Source of the DNA: DASYXZ01 sp035946625
GTDB taxonomy: Bacteria; Acidobacteriota; Terriglobia; UBA7540
Assembly (NCBI GenBank): GCA_035946625.1
Contig: DASYZE010000032.1
Location: 62,001 to 126,000 of the forward strand
Length of the DNA stretch: 64,000 nucleotides
Direction of reading: 5' to 3'
Part shown: piece by piece, positions 40,501 through 49,590 of the stretch
How positions within the stretch are numbered: the stretch's first letter is position 1
Layout: each line of letters begins with the position of its first letter
Notes under the pieces: model-generated
Databases searched by the model: none
Told to the model about the DNA's origin: nothing
Seen by the model: the letters and a program-made list of their open reading frames with translations, nothing else
Made by a program: the position numbers and the translations under genes

Positions 40501-40568
40501 CTCTTTCAGAAAATCGCGAAAGTGTGAAAGAGTTGTGCAACAGTACTCCGGAACAGACTATATGTCAA
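40501..40568 (-). promoter_or_regulatory. Integrase B promoter and inverted repeat
   Basis: On the minus strand TTGACA (40,568-40,563), a 17-bp spacer and TACTGT (40,545-40,540). Downstream, between promoter and start, lies a perfect 8-bp inverted repeat CTCTTTCA/TGAAAGAG (40,501-40,508 and 40,525-40,532). It could be an operator or a recombination-protein site. Confidence 0.55.
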
Positions 40569-40618
40569 TAACCTATTTAATTTATGTAAGTTGATTTAAT
40601 TTTGAGATGATTATTTTA

Positions 40619-40660
40619 GGATTTTAAGTCCCTTGCGTCTACCAATTCCGCCACCCCCGC
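40619..40660 (-). pseudogene. 5' fragment of an intronless tRNA-Leu(UAA)
   Basis: Minus strand 40,660-40,619 reads acceptor GCGGGGG, T, D-arm GGCGGAATTGGTAGACGC and anticodon arm AAGGGACTTAAAATCC, then breaks into A+T-rich DNA (TAAAATAATC). Only 42 nt are present: no rest of the anticodon stem, variable arm, T-arm or 3' acceptor. The anticodon region is continuous, so this gene had no intron. It differs from the complete copy in the acceptor stem. The break lies in the anticodon arm, a common integrase crossover site. Confidence 0.85.
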
Positions 40661-41030
40661 GGGCTGAAAGTTGGCCGCTTCAACAAATGTATCACACCGA
40701 GCGTCGGCTTCAAGGTCTTCCTCAGATTGTGACCCGTCGCGTAAGCCATCTCAGAGCAATACGCACGGGCGGAACTCAGCTGGCTCGGGCCGCTTGACTT
40801 CACCCATTCCCGGCTCTAGCATGGATTCTACCGGGGGTGATTTCCCAAGCGCGCCGGGATTATTTATAAGGTCAACCGTCAAGGAATGAATGGGTGGGGA
40901 GATGGACGCTGCTGGTTCTTCCGCACGGCGCGTTGGTGGTGCAGGGGCAAGTTATCCCCCTTTCTGCGTGATTCATGTCGTTTCCAAACGCTAGTTGACA
41001 GTCAGTGCCGGTTAAGTGCGGGGGCAAGAC

Positions 41031-42248
41031 ATGAAGATCAAATTTTGGGGCGTCCGTGGTTCAACCCCCACTCCGGAGCAGCGGAATGGCCGTTACGGGG
41101 GGAACACATCGTGCGTTGAGGTGAGGCTCGCCAACGGCACGCTCATCATATTGGATTGTGGCAGTGGACTCAGGTCGTTGGGGAAAAACCTGATCCGGGA
41201 GTTTGGCCAGCAGCCCATTCACGGCTATATATTTCTCACTCATTTTCACTGGGATCATATCCAGGGAATTCCCTTTTTCCGTCCCTTGTACGAGAGCGGC
41301 AACCTCTTTGCCTTTCACGCCGTCCATCGCGGGGAAGAGGAACTGATTGGGGCTATCGAAGGCCAGATCATCAGCCCCTATTTCCCCGTGGACATGACTG
41401 CGCTCGGATCCACGCGCAATTTTTTCGATCGCGACTACAGTCCCCTTGATATCCAAGGCGCCGTCATCACCTCGGCCCCGCTGAATCATCCGCAGGGATG
41501 CGTTGGTTACAGAATTGAAGCGGACGGATGCGTGTTTGTGTTTGCCACGGACACGGAACCCGGTTCCGATTTTCACGATCGCGCAATTCGCGAACTGGCG
41601 CGCGGAGCGGACGTCCTCGTTTACGATGCCCAATATACCCCCCAACAACTCCAGGGGGAGAAGAAGGGATGGGGGCACAGTTCGTGGCTGGAAGGCGCGC
41701 GCGTCGCCCGCGAGGCCGGGGTGAAGCGCCTGCTCTTGTTCCACCATGACCCCGATCATGATGACAATTTTGTGGACGGGCTGGTGGAACGAGCGCGAGA
41801 GGAGTTTTCGAATGCCGGCGGCGCAACCGAAGGAATGGAAATATTTCTTCCTGAGCTTAAAGAGGTTCACGACTACGCGCCATCCCAACCCCGCCAGGAG
41901 CGCCGTTACCGGCTGCAGATTCCCATCAAGGTAGCATGGACAAGCAAAGATGGGACCGAAGTCGAGTCCGAGGGATTGGCGCGGGATATTTCGAAGTCAG
42001 GAATCTACTTTGTAGTTCCCAAGGACGTCCGCGCCGAAGAACCGATGGAAATAGAAGTGGTCATTCCGGACGAAATCACCGGAAAGGGAAACCTGACATT
42101 TCGTTTTATCGCCGAGGCGATTCGGCAGGAACCCGTAGCCGGCTGGAAGGGAACAGATGCGGAGGGTGTTGGCGTGGCGGCGCGCCGCATCGATCCCCTC
42201 GAGGGCGTCGACGACCCCTTGGTTCCACAATCCACTTCCAAGGATTAA
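41031..42248 (+). CDS. Metallo-beta-lactamase-fold hydrolase fused to a PilZ domain
   Basis: 405 residues from the ATG at 41,031 (MKIKFWGVRGSTPTPE). Residues 1-280 form an MBL-fold domain: FLTHFHWDHIQGIPF (HxHxDH), NHPQGCVGYRIE, FATDTEPG and LLFHHDPDHDD. The start MKIKFWGVRGSTP is typical of phosphodiesterase-like MBL proteins. Residues 290-400 form a PilZ domain: RQERRYRLQIPIKVAW, then ARDISKSGIYF, which can bind cyclic di-GMP, although the RxxxR arginines are partly ambiguous. It may be a nucleotide hydrolase controlled by a second messenger. First gene on the chromosomal side of the tRNA junction. Confidence 0.85.
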   Translation: MKIKFWGVRGSTPTPEQRNGRYGGNTSCVEVRLANGTLIILDCGSGLRSLGKNLIREFGQQPIHGYIFLTHFHWDHIQGIPFFRPLYESGNLFAFHAVHRGEEELIGAIEGQIISPYFPVDMTALGSTRNFFDRDYSPLDIQGAVITSAPLNHPQGCVGYRIEADGCVFVFATDTEPGSDFHDRAIRELARGADVLVYDAQYTPQQLQGEKKGWGHSSWLEGARVAREAGVKRLLLFHHDPDHDDNFVDGLVERAREEFSNAGGATEGMEIFLPELKEVHDYAPSQPRQERRYRLQIPIKVAWTSKDGTEVESEGLARDISKSGIYFVVPKDVRAEEPMEIEVVIPDEITGKGNLTFRFIAEAIRQEPVAGWKGTDAEGVGVAARRIDPLEGVDDPLVPQSTSKD

Positions 42249-42389
42249 GAGCACCTGGTATTTGTTCTCTGCGGTGCATCGTTGAGGCAATCTCAACCGG
42301 GGTCCGATTTTTGAATGACCCTCCCCTGGCGATTCATTTCGCGGTGCCATTGGGTTTTATCGGCTTCATTGTTCTGCGGAGGTTTGAGG

Positions 42390-44276
42390 TTGAAGCAATC
42401 GACTGCCCCCAAGCTTTCCGGCGCCACGGCCACGCGCCGCCTGGCCGAGCGACTGGCCATTGAACTTCCCATTGGGGTGAGAGTTTCGGGGAGAGGGAAG
42501 GCTTCACCAGAGCAGACCCGCACGCTGGACCTCTCCCGGGGCGGGGCATCCTTTGCCACCCGGCGATCCTATCGCGCCGGGATGAATCTTCAGGTAAGCT
42601 TTGTGGACCTCCGCCACCTTTCTTCGGGCTTGCGGCAGATTCCGGCCCAGGTGGTTCGCGTGGTCAATTCAGGCCCGGGCCAAAGCAAGGCCGTGGCGGT
42701 GCGATTTGCGGATGCGGAGCTCGCCAGCGTAATTTTCAGCGAATTGCTTCGGATGGAGATTCGCACTTCCTCGGCTCTGCTCGGGATCATCCAGGCGCTT
42801 AGCCCGGGCGCGGAAATGGGTGCGGTGATCGAGGAAATCTGCCGAACGACGGAACGCGCCCTGGATTCGGAAAGGGCCTTCCTCTTTCTGCATGACCCGC
42901 ACCAGAAAACTTTGCATTTGCGCCCCACGGACAATATGACCGCGGGCGAGGTTCGCATCCACTGGGGAGAGGGGTTGGTGGGCAAGGCGGCCGTGCGCAC
43001 GCGGCCGACCAATGTTCCATCCTTATCCGCCGACCGCCGCTACCGGCCCGACGTGGAGAAATATTTTGATGAACACACGCGGTCTGTCCTCTGCGTGCCT
43101 CTCAGCCGGGAACACGGGGTTTCGCCGGGCCTGCTCGTGATCATCAACAAGCGCTACAGCAATTTCGGCCGTGAAGACGAAGCGTTGGGCACGGCCGTAG
43201 CCAGCCAGATTGCGGTGGGGTTGCGGGAGGCCGGCCTCTACGAAAATATCCGCAGCATGAAAAATTACTACGAAAGGATCATGGAGAGCATCGCCACCGG
43301 CATCCTCACTTTCGACAAGTCGGGGAAATTATCCACCATCAATCAGGCCGGGTGCAAAATATTTGGATTCCAACCAGGCACCGACACGGGCAGGGACTTC
43401 AAAGCACTCTTCAGCGGAACGGCCAACGCGCGCCTGGCTTCGCTGACGGGGGAAGTCCTGAGCAGGAAAAAAGCTGGCACCGCTTACGACATCCGATTCC
43501 TGCGCCGCGATAACTCCAGCTTCAGCCTTAACCTGAGCGCGCTTCCGCTTCACGACACGCACGGAAATCTTTTGGGTGGCGTCCTGGTGGCCGAGGACAT
43601 CACCCACGAGCAGCGGCTGATGAATACCCTGTGCCGGTATATGGCGCGAGAAGTTGCGGAACAAGTGCTGCATGAAAAAGATAAACACAAGTTGGGCGGA
43701 ACGCGCACGGAGGTGACGATTCTTCTTACCGACATCCGCAATTTCACTTCCATCTCCGAGCAGATGGACCCCTGGGACGTGGTGGAACTCTTGAATTCAT
43801 ACTTCCCTGGCATGATCAACATCATCTTTCGCCACCAAGGCATGGTGGATAAATTCATCGGGGACTCCATTCTGGCTGTCTTCGGCGTCCCCGTTCCCCG
43901 CGAAGATGACGCGCTTCGAGCCGCGCGCGCCGCGCTCGAAATGCAAAAAGGATTGCACGCGATTAACCGCCAACGCGCCCGCCAGCGCCAAAAGACGCTT
44001 GAAATCGGCATAGGTATCACCAGTGGAACCGTCATCTCAGGTAACATCGGCTCCGAGCGGCGCATGGACTACACGGTGATCGGAGACCCGGTGAACCTGG
44101 CGGCGCGACTGGAAGGACTGACCAAGGAAGTGAAGCGCAGAATTCTGGTGAATGACCGCGTACACGCCGCCATCGCCAAAGAAATCCCGTGCGAACCTCT
44201 CGGCCTGTTTACGGTAAAAGGCAAGCGGGAAAAAGTCCCGGTCTTTGCCGTTACTACCGATCAAGCCTGGCGCTAA
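42390..44276 (+). CDS. PilZ-GAF-PAS-adenylate cyclase (class III)
   Basis: I favour the TTG at 42,390 (LKQSTAPKLSG) with GGAGG 7 bp upstream; the frame opens at 42,315. About 628 residues. Order: PilZ-like (TRRLAERLAIELPIGVRV, DLSRGGASF), GAF (about 125-285), PAS (YERIMESIATGILTFDKSGK) and class III cyclase. The cyclase has both metal aspartates (ILLTDIRNFTSISE, GDSILAVFG), Lys in VDKFIGD and Asp in VIGDPVNLAARL, which favour ATP over GTP. It should make cAMP in response to small ligands sensed by GAF/PAS. Probably cotranscribed with the MBL-PilZ gene 140 bp upstream. Confidence 0.87.
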   Translation: MKQSTAPKLSGATATRRLAERLAIELPIGVRVSGRGKASPEQTRTLDLSRGGASFATRRSYRAGMNLQVSFVDLRHLSSGLRQIPAQVVRVVNSGPGQSKAVAVRFADAELASVIFSELLRMEIRTSSALLGIIQALSPGAEMGAVIEEICRTTERALDSERAFLFLHDPHQKTLHLRPTDNMTAGEVRIHWGEGLVGKAAVRTRPTNVPSLSADRRYRPDVEKYFDEHTRSVLCVPLSREHGVSPGLLVIINKRYSNFGREDEALGTAVASQIAVGLREAGLYENIRSMKNYYERIMESIATGILTFDKSGKLSTINQAGCKIFGFQPGTDTGRDFKALFSGTANARLASLTGEVLSRKKAGTAYDIRFLRRDNSSFSLNLSALPLHDTHGNLLGGVLVAEDITHEQRLMNTLCRYMAREVAEQVLHEKDKHKLGGTRTEVTILLTDIRNFTSISEQMDPWDVVELLNSYFPGMINIIFRHQGMVDKFIGDSILAVFGVPVPREDDALRAARAALEMQKGLHAINRQRARQRQKTLEIGIGITSGTVISGNIGSERRMDYTVIGDPVNLAARLEGLTKEVKRRILVNDRVHAAIAKEIPCEPLGLFTVKGKREKVPVFAVTTDQAWR

Positions 44277-45433
44277 GCGGTTGAATAACAGTGGCGAGTG
44301 ACAGGTGACGAGTGACAAGCGGGATTTCTGATTGCCGATCCTTCGCCGCGCTCAGAGCAAGTTTTTCGATTGACCATTTGCAAATTCCCATTTTCCTACA
44401 CTTAGCCACAGTCCCGCCGCGCGGGACCGTGGGCACTTTCTTCGCGATAACGAACCCACAGTCAATCTCCCCTTGTGGGACAGATTAACAGTGGCGAGTG
44501 ACAGGTGACGAGTAACAAGCAGGCAGCGCGGATTGCTGACGGACGAATTTTCCGTTTCGGGTTTGCCATTTACCTTCCTTAATTTAACTGAAAACTGACA
44601 GCTTTCTCGTTTCCCCCCGCCCCATTTCGCCTGGAAACGGGAATGGGGAGCGTTTTGCTATCTTTTTGTTGATATTAAAGGACATTCCGGCTTCGTTTGT
44701 CATTTTTGTCCTCGGCCGCCAGTCTCCAGTCCCCGTTTTCCCGCCTCTCATGCTTAATCCCAGGACCCTTTCTTGACCCTGTCTACAGTCTACCGCCCCC
44801 AGCCCTAAGTCAATCGGGCAGAACCCTGATGCTGCCTTAAGGGTGCCCTGCCTCACCCCTGATCCCCACGCTGTCATCCCGAGTCCGACGAGGGATCCCG
44901 ATCTGGGCTCTTGAACGCAGGCTTTTCCCAGACTTTTCGAAATCGAATGCCGCTGCATCAGGGCGAGATTCCTCGTCCGCTGCTGCGGCCTCTGCGGAAA
45001 GTCGATGCGTAACTCTTTTGGATTCAACAAAGCGTCTCCGGGCAGGAGCGACGACTTTCTGCTCATCATGGGCAGCCCTACGGCTGTCAATGCTCGGAAT
45101 GACAATTTTTGCATGTGTCCGTCCCTTCCTTCCCCCGTCCCAAGTCCCCAAGTCCATTTTCCCCCCGCCCTCCTGTCTACCGTCTACTGTTTACTGTCTA
45201 CAGCCTGCCGCCTTCACGGTTGCATTTAGCCTTATTGAAGCGTAGATTATCCCCCGGCGCGGAGTCCAAAAGATATTCCTGGTCTGTTGGTACGGAGCGG
45301 GCGGCGAGGCTTCGAGCGAAACCGGCTTGAACAGCGCGGCGGCAGTCGCTCAAACTTTGGCCGGCCAGAACCGGTTTTATCCAAGCCAGCCTAAAGATGA
45401 GTTAGCCAAGAGTGAGAACAAGGGAGACAGGAC
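44277..45433. other. Long gene-free stretch with repeats
   Basis: 1.16 kb without a credible gene. A 35-bp segment starting TAACAGTGGCGAGTGACAGG occurs at 44,286-44,320 and again at 44,486-44,520 with one mismatch. A larger dispersed-repeat-like segment lies at 44,870-45,107, bounded by TGTCATCCCGAG and the inverse CTCGGAATGACA. The plus-strand end (45,150-45,230) is a CT-rich run (CTACCGTCTACTGTTTACTG). Open frames here have no homology that I recognise. Confidence 0.55.
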
Positions 45434-46549
45434 ATGAAAGATGTCGTCAAATGTATCGAGACTCTTCGGGCGCAGCTGGAACGCCATCGCAAGTCGGGTT
45501 TGAAAGAGTACCCGACACGTACGATCTTCATAGACCCACTTCTCGCGGCTCTCGATTGAGACGTGCGCGATCCAGACGAGGTCGAGCTTGAGTACCCGAC
45601 AATTGATGCAAAGTCGGTTGACTACGCGATGAAAATTAACAAGACGGTTGTCTTCCTGCTTGAGGCGAAGCAGCTTACCGATGCCCTTGACGACGTGAAA
45701 TCCATAACACAAGTAGTAGGCTATGCGGCCAACGACGGGATCGACTGGTGCGTCTTGAGCAACGGTTTGCGGTACAAGGTGTACAAAACTTCGGAAAAAG
45801 CCAGCGCGCCAGACAAACTGCTATTCGAGGTGAGCATCGATCCTCGCGATTCTGGAGGTCTCTCAGTCGAACAGATTGCGGCTCAACTTAACCGGCTTTC
45901 GCGGGATTCCTTGGCTCAGGGAGTTCTCGACAAGTTGGGCGCGGAAATCTTTACAACTGGCAAAGTCAGGAAAGCCCTTGATCGCATGTTCATTGACGTA
46001 CCGCAACCGCTCATCCGCCTCATCCGTAGAGCCATAGGAGATAGTTCCGTCACCCCTTCACAGATTCAGCAGGCGTTGGTTCGAATATGGGATGGAAGCA
46101 AATCAACTCCCGACCCCGTACTTGAGCATCCAGAGCTTCCGAAGGATAAACGCAAAATAGAGCGTGGGCCGGTAGAGTACCCGGAAAGTCATCATATTCA
46201 GGGCAAACCAAGCGAGGTGATCGAATTGTACCGGGGTTTGGACCGGTTATGCCAAGACCTCGCACCGGGCCGTATTATACGCGCCTACAAAGCCAAACAC
46301 GTAAGTTGGTCCCTGGATAAAGCGATTTTTTGCTGCGCGCATTTGCAGCAAGGTGGTCTGCGCGTATGGGTGAAGACTGATCCGAAGGCGTTGGACCCAT
46401 CGGTGTCTTTTGCCAGGGACGTTTCCAAAATCGGACACTGGGGCGTGGGAGAAGTTGAGCTAGCAATTGACAATTTAACTCGGCTGCGTGATGCCGACAG
46501 ATTCATTAGAACGTCATTCGACAATGCAACTCAAAGGCAAACGCGATGA
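45434..46549 (+). pseudogene. Type I restriction R N-terminal-like gene with in-frame TGA
   Basis: The frame from ATG 45,434 reads MKDVVKCIETLRAQLERHRK...TRTIFIDPLLAALD, then TGA (45,557-45,559), then DVRDPDEVELEYPTIDAKSVDYAM...VFLLEAKQL. Relatives have LGWDVRDP here, so the TGA replaces a Trp codon. The domain is the HSDR_N-type nuclease: D..(E)AK motifs in VDYAMKINKTVVFLLEAKQL. The later part encodes an uncharacterised region ending with a domain (IIRAYKAKHVSWSLDKAIFC) found in DUF5655-like proteins. Either a pseudogene or a protein restarted at GTG 45,563. No methyltransferase partner is nearby. Confidence 0.75.
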
Positions 46550-46929
46550 ATCTACCGACCAGGACGCATAACCTGACTGTCTCCCAAGTAGGGTCGACCG
46601 CTCGCTCCGGGAGCTCGGCGCAGAAGAGCGGTGTTGGAGAAACAAAGGCGATAGATGAGCCGGTAGATACAAGCCTCGGTCAACGGTTTCTTGACCTTAG
46701 GCTATTCCCCGCGATCACGAACCCAGAGTCAATCCGTGGTTACCAGCGCAGAGCGAGATTCTTCTCCCGCGCCTGCGGGATCAGAATAACATGCGGGGAC
46801 GGTAAGCGGTAACGGCTACCAGTAGCTCAATCGATTGGAGCGCCGCCACGTTCGATTTTCAAGACAACAGGGTCGTGCTGATGGTAAGTTTGAAGCAGCC
46901 GTAATCTTGCCTGTGCGGGAGGTAAAGTA

Positions 46930-47268
46930 ATGGCCCAAGCGACGGCGCCGGTGGCAATGCCAGACATTCAAAAACTTGCGGATCAGATTGCGGAGCGGTT
47001 CAAGCCTTGCCGGGTGATTTTGTTTGGGTCTTACGCCACAGGCATGCCAACCGCCGACAGCGACGTGGATTTACTGGTGGTCATGGCGAACCCGCCGGGA
47101 TGGCAGGAAGCTTCCCGCATCAAATCCGAATGGCAATCTCAACTTCCAGCAAGACTGCAAATCCTCTTTATGGAAAGCCGGCAATTTGAAGAAACCAGGA
47201 ATGTGATCGGCGGAATCGCCTATCCCGCCTCCCACGGCGGCAAGCTTCTCTATGAGCAGAACTCGTGA
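46930..47268 (+). CDS. MNT-type nucleotidyltransferase (antitoxin)
   Basis: 112 residues. The minimal nucleotidyltransferase core is FGSYATGMPTADSDVDLLVV with the GS...DxD metal site. These proteins pair with HEPN ribonucleases and, in studied systems, inactivate them by adenylylating a tyrosine. The gene overlaps the HEPN gene downstream by 17 bp. The 380 bp upstream have no gene. Confidence 0.85.
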   Translation: MAQATAPVAMPDIQKLADQIAERFKPCRVILFGSYATGMPTADSDVDLLVVMANPPGWQEASRIKSEWQSQLPARLQILFMESRQFEETRNVIGGIAYPASHGGKLLYEQNS

Positions 47269-47674
47269 GCAGGTGATTTGGGATTTCGTGCAGGAATGGA
47301 TGCGTAAGGCCGAGGGCGATCTTCGGGCTGCCGAACACCTTCTGGCGCTTGAACAGCAGGATTATTTCACCGCAGCGTTTCACGCCCAACAAGCAGCCGA
47401 GAAACTTTTGAAAGCCTTCCTGGTTCGCCATCAGGTTCCTTTCGGAAAGACGCATGACATTCATGAACTTATCGAGCTGGCCGCCACGCAAGACGCTTCA
47501 CTGAAGCAGGAATTGGCATCGGCGGAGTCGTTGACGCCCTTCGGCGTTGAATTTCGTTATCCAGGCGACCAAGTGGCGGATCTTCAGACAGCCGAGCACG
47601 CGGTCGAGGAAGCCCGGCGTGTGCGTGCTACAATTCTCGAACACCTTCGCGACTACTTGAGCCGAGGGCGGTAA
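47252..47674 (+). CDS. HEPN-domain toxin of the first MNT/HEPN pair
   Basis: 140 residues. Four-helix HEPN fold: WMRKAEGDLRAAEHLLALEQ, then FHAQQAAEKLLKAFLVRHQV, PFGKTHDIHELIELA and FRYPGDQVADLQTAEHAVEEAR. The pattern A..AQQAAEKLLKA.L and KTHDI is diagnostic of this HEPN subfamily. RNase activity is inferred; the catalytic R-x4-6-H motif is not obvious, though RHQVPFGKTH is nearby. Confidence 0.85.
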   Translation: MSRTREQVIWDFVQEWMRKAEGDLRAAEHLLALEQQDYFTAAFHAQQAAEKLLKAFLVRHQVPFGKTHDIHELIELAATQDASLKQELASAESLTPFGVEFRYPGDQVADLQTAEHAVEEARRVRATILEHLRDYLSRGR

Positions 47675-47731
47675 TGGCCTCGGCTTTGTCAAGCGACACA
47701 CCTTGGCAGGACGGCGGGAGCCGGTGGCGCA

Positions 47732-47767
47732 GGTCAAACTTGACCACATTTGTGGTATAATTTGACC
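47732..47767 (+). promoter_or_regulatory. Promoter/operator of the second NTase/HEPN pair
   Basis: TATAAT at 47,756-47,761 lies 8 bp before the ATG at 47,770, so the mRNA is nearly leaderless. The region contains GGTCAA-AC-TTGACC (47,732-47,745), a second inverted repeat CCACATTTGTGG and another TTGACC at 47,762-47,767. The arrangement suits binding by the winged-helix domain of the following protein. Confidence 0.6.
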
Positions 47768-47769
47768 CT

Positions 47770-48348
47770 ATGCTTGACTTGCGTTCCAAGGCGCGGCAGC
47801 GTTTGCTGGCCTATTATTTTACCAACCCCACCGCCCGGCGTCATCTGCGGGACCTGGCGGACCGTCTGACCATCGATCCCTCCAACCTCTCGAGAGAGAT
47901 GCGGCACCTGGAGCGCGCGGGACTTTTTCGGTCGGAAGTGATTGGCCGCCAAAAGTATTTCGAGCTCAACCGGGATTATGCCCTTTACGATGAGGTGCGC
48001 AGCATCGTCACGAAAACCATCGGCGCGGCGCCTTTGATTGCACAAGCCCTGCGGAGCATTGAGGCCATTGAGGACGCCTATCTCTACGGGTCATTCGCAC
48101 GCAACCGGCAGGATGCGGCGAGCGATATCGATGTGCTGGTGATCGGCGTCCCTCCTCGTGAAGCCCTGGCGCAAGCGGTGGGGAAGCTGGAGCGGCGCCT
48201 GGGGCGCGAAATCAACACTACGGTTATGACCCGGAAAGAATTCCGCTCGCGCCGCAGTCACATGGATGCTTTCCTTGAAAACGTCTGGCACAATAAGCCC
48301 GTTTCGCTTCTGGGCGCCAATGAAAAAGCTAAAGCCTCACACCGTTGA
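47770..48348 (+). CDS. Winged-helix/nucleotidyltransferase fusion (antitoxin)
   Basis: 192 residues. The N-terminal winged helix-turn-helix (HLRDLADRLTIDPSNLSREMRHLERAGLF, IGRQKYFELN) is of the ArsR type. The C-terminal MNT domain has LYGSFARNRQDAASDIDVLVIG with GS and DID. The combination suggests a self-regulating antitoxin that both represses the operon and modifies the partner HEPN protein. It overlaps the HEPN gene by 29 bp. Confidence 0.87.
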   Translation: MLDLRSKARQRLLAYYFTNPTARRHLRDLADRLTIDPSNLSREMRHLERAGLFRSEVIGRQKYFELNRDYALYDEVRSIVTKTIGAAPLIAQALRSIEAIEDAYLYGSFARNRQDAASDIDVLVIGVPPREALAQAVGKLERRLGREINTTVMTRKEFRSRRSHMDAFLENVWHNKPVSLLGANEKAKASHR

Positions 48349-48733
48349 TTGGGTGCAAATCGACCGGTTTCTCGCCAGCGCGGATAAGAAACTTGCCTCG
48401 GCGCATAAGATTCTCGCTTTCGACGAAGAAGCTTGCCTCGAGCAAGCATATGAAGCGATGTTGAAAGCCTCCCTCGGGTTTATGTTTAGCCACGGTTTCC
48501 GCGCACGAAGCCAGCCGGGGCATCATATCGCGATTATTGAATTCGTTCGGACGCGGATTGACAAGAAGCACGCTGGACTATTGACGGTCTTCGACCGTCT
48601 CCGGCGAAAGCGGAATGTGGCCCTTTATGACGACACCGGATTTGTTTCTCACCACGAAGCCGAGGAGGCTCTGGAAACCTGCCGCGACTATATAAGAGTC
48701 ATCCGCGCGGAGATCGCGGCGAGAAAACCATGA
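48320..48733 (+). CDS. HEPN-domain toxin of the second pair
   Basis: 137 residues from the ATG at 48,320 (MKKLKPHTVDWVQ); a longer frame from 48,266 has no support. Helices typical of HEPN (ADKKLASAHKILAFDEEACLEQAYEAML, then GHHIAIIEF) lead to LRRKRNVALYDDTGF. The RKRNVALYD segment is the RNxx(H/Y)-type motif of HEPN RNases. It probably acts as a toxin neutralised by the upstream fusion. Confidence 0.82.
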   Translation: MKKLKPHTVDWVQIDRFLASADKKLASAHKILAFDEEACLEQAYEAMLKASLGFMFSHGFRARSQPGHHIAIIEFVRTRIDKKHAGLLTVFDRLRRKRNVALYDDTGFVSHHEAEEALETCRDYIRVIRAEIAARKP

Positions 48734-49068
48734 TATTTGCCAGCGCGATGCCTTGGTCTCCCCGCAGCGAGTTTTCTTGATCGTGTGCTCTTTCCCCGCG
48801 CGCCCGCGATTTCTTCAGTAACCCCTTTTCTTGTGCACCTCATTCAACAAGAGCAGACCAGCCACATAGCGGCGGACGTTTTCAACGAACAATCCTATAG
48901 AGCTGGTCGCCTCGGTCAGCTGATCGCCTCGGTCACCGGGTTTGTGACCATGGGCCTTTTCGTCGGGGCGTCAAACCCACAGTCAATTCGTCAACCGACA
49001 AATTGACGGCGGCTACGACCCCACTCATTTATGTTGCATATTAGAGCAGAATATGAGGTAATTTGAGT
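48734..49068. other. Gene-free stretch
   Basis: 335 bp with no credible gene. It contains GTCAAACCCACAGTCAATTCG, a short sequence also seen in similar form near 44,455 and 46,720. Likely intergenic repeat DNA. Confidence 0.4.
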
Positions 49069-49410
49069 ATGACAAGAATTCAGCCAGTTCTTTCCAAAGC
49101 CGAAGCGGAGCTGGTGGACCAGGTGGCGCAACTGACCCGGACCAAGCGCACCGACGTGATCAAGAACGCCCTGGCGGTCTACCACTGGTTTGTGCGGCAG
49201 GCGATTACGGGAGCGCGGGTGGTGGCGCGCAAACCCACGGGTGAGGAACTCGAACTCGAAACGGCCGAGCTGGCGTCGCTGGAGGGCAAAGGCAATCGCC
49301 TGACCCCCAAGGAGCTGGGCTTGCTGGCTCGAAAACTGGCCGCAGCCTCCGACCCCTCCGAAGCCGCGCGGCTGAAAGAGCGCCTCACGCGGGGATTTTA
49401 CGGGATATAG
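49069..49410 (+). CDS. Ribbon-helix-helix-like small regulator
   Basis: 113 residues from the ATG at 49,069 (MTRIQPVLSKAEAELVDQVAQLT). The N-terminal 50 residues (LSKAEAELVDQVAQLTRTKRTDVIKNALAVYHWFV) match an RHH/CopG-like arrangement: strand, helix, turn, helix. The C-terminal half (LTPKELGLLARKLAAASDPSEAARLKERL) is helical. Often such proteins are antitoxins; no toxin gene is adjacent. Confidence 0.6.
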   Translation: MTRIQPVLSKAEAELVDQVAQLTRTKRTDVIKNALAVYHWFVRQAITGARVVARKPTGEELELETAELASLEGKGNRLTPKELGLLARKLAAASDPSEAARLKERLTRGFYGI

Positions 49411-49590
49411 CGGCTTGCCGCGCTGAAGCTCTTACCGCCACCGCACCCCCTCACCCGTCCCGATGAGATCGGGACACCCTCTCCTCCAAGGGGGCGAGGG
49501 CTATTAGTTCCAAGAATTGTAAACTTTAGACGGGGCTAGAGGCCCGCGCCGGCGCGCCAAGCTCCGGCCGGTGGATGAGACCAGACTTCC

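Noticed and set aside
44584..45114. A 176-residue minus-strand frame
   Set aside because: It crosses a dispersed-repeat-like segment, is low in recognisable features and has no start signal.
46549..46812. An 88-residue frame after the restriction-like gene
   Set aside because: It overlaps the end of that gene by one base and contains a repeat-like segment (GCGAGATTCTTCTCCCGCG) also found near 49,910; no protein features.
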